DNA from: Leptolyngbya sp. SIO4C5
GTDB lineage: Bacteria; Cyanobacteriota; Cyanobacteriia; Phormidesmidales; Phormidesmidaceae
DNA length: 9,611 nt
NCBI GenBank assembly: GCA_010671965.1
Contig: JAAHIC010000111.1
Coordinates: 1 to 9,611, forward strand
Direction: 5' to 3'
Both the position numbers and the translations under genes were made by a program. The notes under the pieces are model-generated. The model searched no databases, was not told the origin of the DNA, and saw only the letters and a list, made by a program, of their open reading frames with translations. Of this stretch, positions 4,712 to 9,611 are shown piece by piece. Each line of letters opens with the position of its first letter. Within the stretch, counting starts at the first letter, position 1.

Positions 4712-5970
4712 CAACTTTTGGCTATCAGCTAGCAGGCCAGCTCGTTTTAGTGGGCTGGCTGGGTCTAACGGCAGGCTGTCGCTGGCTACCGAGCAGCGAA
4801 GCCCAAACTCCTCCCGGAGAGCCAGCAGCAGGCCCAGTGGCGGTAGAAACCGCGATCGCCCAGACCGGCTCCGTTGAAACTTCCCTGGAGTATACGGGCA
4901 CAACCGAGCCGCTGCAGGAAGTCTCGCTGCGGGCCCAGGCCGAGGGCCAGTTGCTCAGCGCTAGCGCCGATACCGGGGATGCGGTGGAGGCAGGTCAGCC
5001 CCTAGCTCGCCTCGACGGGGCGCTGCTGCAGGCCGCCGTCAATGAGGCGGAGGCCGAACTGGCTGCCCGACAGGCCGAAGTGGCCCAAGCGCGATCCCAG
5101 GTGGGAGCGGCTCAAACTCAGGTGGAACAGGCCAGGGTGGAGCTGCAGCAGGCGATCGCTGATGCCGAGCGCCTCCAGCGACTGGCCCAAGCGGGTGCCA
5201 TTTCGCAGCAGGAGGCTGAGCTGGCCCAAACGGCCCGCAGCGTCGCCGCCCAGGCGCTGCAGTCGGCTCAGGAACAGGTGGCAACCCAGCAGCAAGCCGT
5301 GAACTCTGCCCAGCGGCGTGTGGCTTCCCAACAGGCCATCGTGGCCCAAACCCGCCAGCGGCTAGCCTACACCACGCTGACAGCACCGATTGCAGGTGTG
5401 GTGCTGGCCCGTCCGGTAGAACCCGGAGATTTAGTGCAGCCGGGGAACGAGGTCTTCAATCTAGGCGACTTTAGCGCAGTTAAAGCAGTGGTGCAGGTAT
5501 CCGAGCTGGCCCTCAGCCAGATTAGCCTGGGTCAAGCCGTGCAGGTGCGGCTGGATGCCTTTCCTGGAGAGTCCTTGACGGGGCGCGTAACCCGCATTTC
5601 GCCGGTAGCCGACGCCGCTGCTCGCTTGATTCCAGTTGAGGTGACTCTGCCTAATCCTGACGGCAAAATTGGCAGCGGTCTGCTAGCGCGGGTCAACTTT
5701 GCCACCGCCAGTCAAGGGGTGGTGGTACCGCAGGGAGCACTGGAGATTGAGGAAAATGCGGCAGACGCCGCGACCGCCACCCTGTTTGTCCTCACGGCAG
5801 AAGCGCCTGAGGCTCAGGTAGAAGCCAGATCGGTGCAGGTGGGCGATCGCGCTAACAATCGAGTTGAGATTCGGGCGGGAATAGAACCCGGAGAGGCGGT
5901 GATCGTTCGCAGCGGGGGGCCACTGAGCGACGGTCAGACGGTGCGGCTGAGCATTCTTTCAGAGTCGTAG
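4708..5970 (+). CDS. RND efflux periplasmic adaptor (MFP/HlyD family), probable lipoprotein
   Basis: This 420-residue membrane-fusion protein should link the inner-membrane pump encoded next to an outer-membrane channel. A hydrophobic N-terminus ends in GLTAGC, and Cys24 would be the lipidated residue. The lipobox is relaxed, with Thr at -3, so anchoring by an uncleaved helix is possible. The usual adaptor domains follow in order: a first beta-strand (VAVETAIAQTGSVETSLEYTG, about 44-64), the first lipoyl half-motif (AEGQLLSASADTGDAVEAGQPLARLD, 78-103), a Gln/Ala-rich helical hairpin (about 105-218), the second lipoyl half (TLTAPIAGVVLARPVEPGDLVQPG, 223-246), a beta-barrel (about 255-335) and a membrane-proximal domain to the end (including EPGEAVIVRSGGPLSDGQ). 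The length is typical of AcrA-like adaptors. The start overlaps the regulator stop by 4 bp, and the pump gene begins 9 bp later, which places all of them in one transcript. Confidence 0.93.
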   Translation: MTTFGYQLAGQLVLVGWLGLTAGCRWLPSSEAQTPPGEPAAGPVAVETAIAQTGSVETSLEYTGTTEPLQEVSLRAQAEGQLLSASADTGDAVEAGQPLARLDGALLQAAVNEAEAELAARQAEVAQARSQVGAAQTQVEQARVELQQAIADAERLQRLAQAGAISQQEAELAQTARSVAAQALQSAQEQVATQQQAVNSAQRRVASQQAIVAQTRQRLAYTTLTAPIAGVVLARPVEPGDLVQPGNEVFNLGDFSAVKAVVQVSELALSQISLGQAVQVRLDAFPGESLTGRVTRISPVADAAARLIPVEVTLPNPDGKIGSGLLARVNFATASQGVVVPQGALEIEENAADAATATLFVLTAEAPEAQVEARSVQVGDRANNRVEIRAGIEPGEAVIVRSGGPLSDGQTVRLSILSES

Positions 5971-5971
5971 C

Positions 5972-5974
5972 AGG
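5972..5974 (+). promoter_or_regulatory. Ribosome binding site of the RND pump gene
   Basis: AGG lies 5 nt before the ATG at 5980, within the 9-bp gap after the adaptor stop. It supports this start for the pump. Confidence 0.5.
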
Positions 5975-5979
5975 TATTT

Positions 5980-8900
5980 ATGACAGCTTCTAATTTCGCC
6001 AAACCTAGCCTCAGCCGCACTGCTATTCGACGGCACATTGGCACGTTGATGCTAACGCTGGCGGTGATTGTCCTGGGTTTGTTCTTCATCACCCGTTTAC
6101 CTGTCGATCTGCTCCCTTCAATCACCTATCCCCGCATTGGCCTGCGGCTAGATGCCCCTGGGGTTTCGCCAGAGGTGGCTGTAGACGAGGTGACGCGTCC
6201 GCTAGAGCAGGCGCTGGCGGCCACTGAAGGGGTAGAGCAAATCTTTTCGCAGACCCGCGAAGGTCGTATCAGCATTGATTTGTTCTTTCGCCCTGGCGGT
6301 GATATCGATCAGGCCCTCAACGATGCGATCGCCACCCTAAACCGCGCCCGGGATAGCCTGCCTGAGACGGTGGGGGAACCCCGCTTATTTAAGTTCGATC
6401 CGTCTCAACTGCCGGTCTATGAACTGGCCCTGACCTCGGAGACCCTGCAGGGGGTTGATTTGCGAGTTTTTGCCGATGAGGAGCTAGCTAGAGAACTGGG
6501 AGTGATTCCGGGGGTTGCTAGCGTCGATGTCTCCGGCGGTGTGGAAGAAGAAGTTTTAGTTGATCTCGACCTGCGCCGCCTGCAGGCACTGGGACTTGGT
6601 TTGACGGATGTGCTAGACGCCCTCGACGAGCGCAACCAGGACACAGCCGGGGGGCGCCTGCGAGGAGGGGAAGCCGAAGCATTGACGCGACTGCGGGGCA
6701 AGTTCCAGTCGGCAGATGAGGTGCGCAATCTAATTTTTGAGGTGGGCGATCGCAGCCCGCCCCAGCAGGTATACCTGCGAGATTTTGCCGAAGTGATTGA
6801 CGGCACTGAGGAGCAGCGCATTTTTGTCTTGCTCAACGGTCAGCCAGCCGTCAAGGTTAGCGTGCAGAAGCAGCCGGACGCCAACACTGTGGCAGTGGTT
6901 GACAGCGTTAAGCAAAAGCTGACGGCGCTGCAGGCCTCTGGCCTCATTCCGGCGGATATGACTTTGACGGCCACGCTTGATGAGTCTCGCTTTATTCGCA
7001 ATTCCATTCGCAACGTCGCGATCGCGGGTCTGACTGGTTCTGCTTTAGCCGCGATCGCCGTCCTCCTTTTTCTCGGATCACTGCGACAAACACTGATTAT
7101 CGTCTTAGCTATTCCACTGGCGACGCTGACAGCCATTTTGTTGATGAAGCTGTTTGGCCTTTCTCTCAATGTCTTCAGCCTGGGGGGATTAGCTCTAGGC
7201 GTTGGCATCGTGGTAGATAACTCCATCGTCATGCTGGAGAACATCGCTCAGGGGGTCGAAAGCCAGCGTACTCAGCTCAATGGTTCGCGTAACGGACACC
7301 GACAGCGATCGCTCCTGCAGCAGGCCGAACAAAGCAGTCAGGAGCTGGAATCGGCGCTGTTGGCCTCTACCACCACTAACCTGGTGGCGGTCTTACCGTT
7401 TTTGCTAATTGGCGGCTTTATTTCGCTGCTGTTTAACGAGCTAGTTTTAACTATTAGCTTTGCAGTGGCCTCATCACTGGCTGTGGCCCTGACCGTGGTG
7501 CCGACGATGGCCTCGCGGCTGCTAGCGATTCGCGGTTCTAGCGGCATTCAGCGATTTTGGCTGATTGACCAGTTCAACCAGCGCTTGGCTGCAGCGACAG
7601 GGCGATATACCCGCTTTTTAAGCTGGGTGCTGCAGCGGCGGGTAGCCACGATCGCGATCGCTTTTCTGGTCTTGGGGGGCGGTAGCTTACTGATGGTAGG
7701 CCAGATACCGCAGGAGATTTTGCCTCGGATCGATACCGGACAGGCGCGGCTGTTTGCCCAGTTTCCGCCCGGCACCGTCTTAGCCGACAATCAGCGAGTC
7801 ATGCGGGCAATTGACGAGCTGCTGCTGGCCCAGCCAGAGACCGAATATACCTTCACTACCGCTGGCGGTGCCCTGTTTGCCAGCATCACCAGCGAGAATG
7901 CCCTGCGCGGCTCCAGCACCATTACCCTGAAGCCGGGTACCGACGTCACCGCTTTTGTCGATCGCATGAGTCAGGCATTTGAGCAGTTTAATCTGGTAGA
8001 AACCCTGATTCGCATCAGCCCGGAGTCGGTGCGCGGTCTGATTCTGAGCAATTCACCTGTCCGCTCTGAAATTGACGTTGGACTGCAGGGCAGTGATATT
8101 CAAGCGCTGCGGCAAGCGGGGCAACAAGTCCTAGCAGCCCTGGGAGAGCAGGCCACGCTAGCCCGCTTTCGCCCTGATGCCGAGGAGCCTCAGCCCGAAG
8201 TCCAGATTCGCCCTGACTGGGAACGGGCGGCAGACCTGGGTTTAACGGCTGAAGAACTGGGAAATACGGTGCAGACGGTTCTTAATGGCTCGGTACCTAC
8301 CCAGCTTCAGCGGGGCGATCGCCTGGTGGATATTCGGGTGCGAGTTGATCCTGACGAAATTCAGCGTCCGGCTCAGCTACGGCAAATCCCGCTGTTCACC
8401 GATCAGGGCCAGCTGGTTCAGCTTGGCGATGTGGCCCAAATCGAGCCAGGGCAGGCTCCTGGTGAAATTCAGCGAATCAACCAGCGGCAGGTATTTTTGA
8501 TTGCAGGCAGTCTGGCAGAGGGGGCCAGTTTGGGAGAAGCCTTAGCGGAGGTAGAAGCGGTCTTATCTAATTTGGAGTTACCGCCGGGCGTGTCAATCCT
8601 ACCTAGCTCCAGCGCTGAAACAAATCAGCAGCTCCAGGCTTCCCTAGCAATTTTAGGTGGACTGGCAGCGTTCCTGGTGTTTGTAGTCATGGCCGTACAG
8701 TACAACTCGCTGATCGATCCGCTAGTAATTATGCTAACGGTGCCGCTGGCGCTGGCCGGAGGTATCCTGGGACTGTTTATCACCCAAACGGCAATTGGGG
8801 CGACGGTAATTGTGGGGGCAGTCCTGCTGGTGGGCATTGTGGTGAACAACGCCATCATTCTGGTGGAACTGGCGAATCAAATTCGCGATCGCGCTGAGCA

Positions 8901-9210
8901 GTCATTTGAACCGATTGATCCCCAAACCGCTATTTTACGGGCTGCTCCCCAACGATTGCGCCCCATTTTGATGACCACTATCACCACCGTTTTGGGTCTA
9001 TTTCCGCTGGCGCTAGGCATTGGTGAGGGGTCGGAATTCTTGCAGCCTCTGGGCGTTGTGGTCTTTTCCGGGCTTTCCTTAGCCACGGTGCTGACGCTGC
9101 TGATTATTCCCTGCTTCTACAGTCTGCTGCACGATCCCCACTGGCACCGCTGGGGCCGCCGCGCCGTACGCAAAACCAAAGTTTTGATTGGGGCCAAAAG
9201 CGATCGCTAA
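5980..9210 (+). CDS. RND family efflux pump, inner-membrane subunit (AcrB/HAE1-like)
   Basis: This full-length 1076-residue RND transporter should export substrates from the periplasm or inner membrane using the proton gradient. The fold shows internal duplication: TM1 about 20-38, large periplasmic loop about 40-340, TM2-TM6 about 343-515, TM7 about 554-573, second loop about 575-885, TM8-TM12 about 886-1049. Hallmarks include LPVDLLPSITYPRIGL after TM1, TM4 GVGIVVDNSIVMLENI, TM10 VGIVVNNAIILVE and TM11 RLRPILMTTITTVLGLFPLAL. Asp413 and Arg994 of the proton relay are present. The second AcrB Asp is Asn414 and the TM10 Lys position is Asn956. The extra TM4 Asp of heavy-metal (CzcA-type) pumps is absent, so a drug, lipid or other hydrophobic substrate is likelier than a metal ion. 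The cytoplasmic loop after TM4 (about 427-456) is about 11 residues longer than in AcrB and rich in Gln, Ser and Arg. It pairs with the adaptor upstream; no outer-membrane channel gene is present in the window. Confidence 0.95.
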   Translation: MTASNFAKPSLSRTAIRRHIGTLMLTLAVIVLGLFFITRLPVDLLPSITYPRIGLRLDAPGVSPEVAVDEVTRPLEQALAATEGVEQIFSQTREGRISIDLFFRPGGDIDQALNDAIATLNRARDSLPETVGEPRLFKFDPSQLPVYELALTSETLQGVDLRVFADEELARELGVIPGVASVDVSGGVEEEVLVDLDLRRLQALGLGLTDVLDALDERNQDTAGGRLRGGEAEALTRLRGKFQSADEVRNLIFEVGDRSPPQQVYLRDFAEVIDGTEEQRIFVLLNGQPAVKVSVQKQPDANTVAVVDSVKQKLTALQASGLIPADMTLTATLDESRFIRNSIRNVAIAGLTGSALAAIAVLLFLGSLRQTLIIVLAIPLATLTAILLMKLFGLSLNVFSLGGLALGVGIVVDNSIVMLENIAQGVESQRTQLNGSRNGHRQRSLLQQAEQSSQELESALLASTTTNLVAVLPFLLIGGFISLLFNELVLTISFAVASSLAVALTVVPTMASRLLAIRGSSGIQRFWLIDQFNQRLAAATGRYTRFLSWVLQRRVATIAIAFLVLGGGSLLMVGQIPQEILPRIDTGQARLFAQFPPGTVLADNQRVMRAIDELLLAQPETEYTFTTAGGALFASITSENALRGSSTITLKPGTDVTAFVDRMSQAFEQFNLVETLIRISPESVRGLILSNSPVRSEIDVGLQGSDIQALRQAGQQVLAALGEQATLARFRPDAEEPQPEVQIRPDWERAADLGLTAEELGNTVQTVLNGSVPTQLQRGDRLVDIRVRVDPDEIQRPAQLRQIPLFTDQGQLVQLGDVAQIEPGQAPGEIQRINQRQVFLIAGSLAEGASLGEALAEVEAVLSNLELPPGVSILPSSSAETNQQLQASLAILGGLAAFLVFVVMAVQYNSLIDPLVIMLTVPLALAGGILGLFITQTAIGATVIVGAVLLVGIVVNNAIILVELANQIRDRAEQSFEPIDPQTAILRAAPQRLRPILMTTITTVLGLFPLALGIGEGSEFLQPLGVVVFSGLSLATVLTLLIIPCFYSLLHDPHWHRWGRRAVRKTKVLIGAKSDR

Positions 9211-9253
9211 AAGCAGCAGCATCAATGTCAAAACGCAGAGTTTGCGGAAATAG

Positions 9254-9289
9254 GAGCCTCTAGCCTGAATCCCAGGTTATGACAGGCTC
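9254..9289. repeat. Weak nested inverted repeat after the pump gene
   Basis: GAGCCT (9254-9259) and AGGCTC (9284-9289) can pair, with CCTG (9264-9267) and CAGG (9273-9276) nested inside. It lies in the 97-bp gap between the pump stop and the DUF4359-like start. No T-run follows, so it is only a weak candidate for an operon-end structure. An alternative pairing, AGCCTG (9262-9267) with CAGGCT (9283-9288), competes with it. Confidence 0.25.
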
Positions 9290-9307
9290 ATCTATCTCCC
9301 AAAAACT

Positions 9308-9611
9308 ATGCGTTTATCTCTTGACTGCAATCGCTTGGCTCAAAATTCGCTGAGGTTAACCAAAAAGCGATCGGTTCAAGTGTCAGCCGCAGGTGGCTTG
9401 TGTCTCCTACTGTCTACTCTAGCGCTCACAAATCCTAGCAAAGAAGACTACGTCAGCTATACGGCTGAGCGAATTCATTTGTCGGCTAAGCAGGGTTGTC
9501 AGGAATTAGACCAGCGTATTAGCGTTATGACCGTTTCAATGCCGACCGCAGACTTGTGCAAATCTTTTGTTAAGAGCGCTGACTTGCTCGGACGGGGGTT
9601 CTTGAAGCAAG
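9308..9611 (+). CDS. DUF4359-like protein, N-terminal part (runs off right edge)
   Basis: An ORF opens with ATG at 9308 and stays open for 101 codons to the window edge. A basic N-terminus (RLTKKRSVQ, 16-24) is followed by a hydrophobic helix (about 25-41, VSAAGGLCLLLSTLAL) and then TNPSKEDYVSYTAERI (41-56). The TNPs..Y motif directly after one hydrophobic helix is characteristic, to my knowledge, of DUF4359 proteins, which are common in cyanobacteria and have no established function. Two cysteines (C64 and C84) follow in the exported part and could form a disulfide. The end (SFVKSADLLGRGFLKQ) fits the region before the family's C-terminal block, which would lie beyond the edge. The product is probably anchored in, or exported across, the inner membrane. 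No good Shine-Dalgarno sequence precedes the ATG. It starts 97 bp after the pump gene, so it may be a separate transcript. Confidence 0.72.
   Translation, partial: MRLSLDCNRLAQNSLRLTKKRSVQVSAAGGLCLLLSTLALTNPSKEDYVSYTAERIHLSAKQGCQELDQRISVMTVSMPTADLCKSFVKSADLLGRGFLKQ

Larger units (their letters stand above)
874..9207. repeat. Dispersed HIP1 octamers GCGATCGC (about 22 copies)
   Basis: The palindrome GCGATCGC recurs about 22 times between the first copy (874-881) and the last (9200-9207), roughly one per 440 bp. About one per 65 kb would be expected by chance at even base composition. Almost all copies lie in coding sequence, in several reading frames. The last one overlaps the pump stop codon (AGC GAT CGC TAA). 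This is the HIP1 element known from many cyanobacterial genomes. It marks the likely host lineage and shows that the efflux operon shares the genomic signature of its neighbours, arguing against very recent transfer from a non-cyanobacterium. Confidence 0.9.

Noticed and set aside
5002..5386. Overlapping ORFs of 86-115 residues on both strands within the adaptor gene
   Set aside because: They arise from the repetitive Ala/Gln codons of the adaptor coiled coil and have biased, low-complexity products (Pro/Ala or Leu/Gly rich).
874..9207. Repeated GCGATCGC octamers as a CRISPR or phage-type repeat array
   Set aside because: They are short, dispersed, mostly intragenic and irregularly spaced, which is the HIP1 pattern and not an array.
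5980..9210. Heavy-metal (CzcA-type) exporter as the assignment for the RND pump
   Set aside because: TM4 lacks the extra acidic residue typical of heavy-metal RND pumps (the position is Gly), and the TM4/TM10 patterns fit the drug/hydrophobic RND group better.

Overview
The window looks like chromosomal DNA from a cyanobacterium. The octamer GCGATCGC (HIP1, the hallmark repeat of cyanobacterial genomes) occurs about 22 times in 9.6 kb. The flanking proteins are also types common in cyanobacteria: a GGYGQTYLA-type Ser/Thr kinase, a PRC-barrel protein and a DUF4359-like protein. The genus cannot be fixed from sequence reading alone. I see no rRNA, tRNA, CRISPR array, insertion sequence or phage gene.

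Layout. The left third (1-2553) is read leftward. From right to left it holds a Spy/CpxP-like LTxxQ periplasmic protein (2553-2068), a 235-bp spacer with a cluster of inverted repeats, a 67-residue single-pass membrane protein (1832-1629), a 378-residue PRC-barrel protein (1533-397), and the first 112 codons of a Ser/Thr protein kinase that leaves the window at base 1. The right two thirds are read rightward. A four-gene block (2751-9210) encodes a membrane sensor histidine kinase, a NarL/LuxR-type response regulator, a periplasmic adaptor (MFP, probably a lipoprotein) and a 1076-residue RND efflux pump. The first three genes are joined by ATGA overlaps and the pump follows after 9 bp, so this is very probably one operon. 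After a 97-bp gap a DUF4359-like secreted or membrane protein begins and runs off the right edge.

How the genes may work together. The sensor and regulator lie directly upstream of, and translationally coupled to, an RND efflux system, so they most likely control it. The Spy/CpxP-like gene is transcribed divergently from a 197-bp shared region with two dyad symmetries, AGTACCA-N8-TGGTACT and TGCAGCC-N20-GGCTGCA. In Escherichia coli the BaeSR two-component system controls both an RND pump (MdtABC) and the chaperone Spy. This locus has the same three functional parts, but with a NarL/DesK-class two-component system instead of an OmpR class one. My main inference is therefore a self-contained envelope-stress/efflux module. 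The outer-membrane channel (TolC family) is not in the window and would have to be encoded elsewhere.
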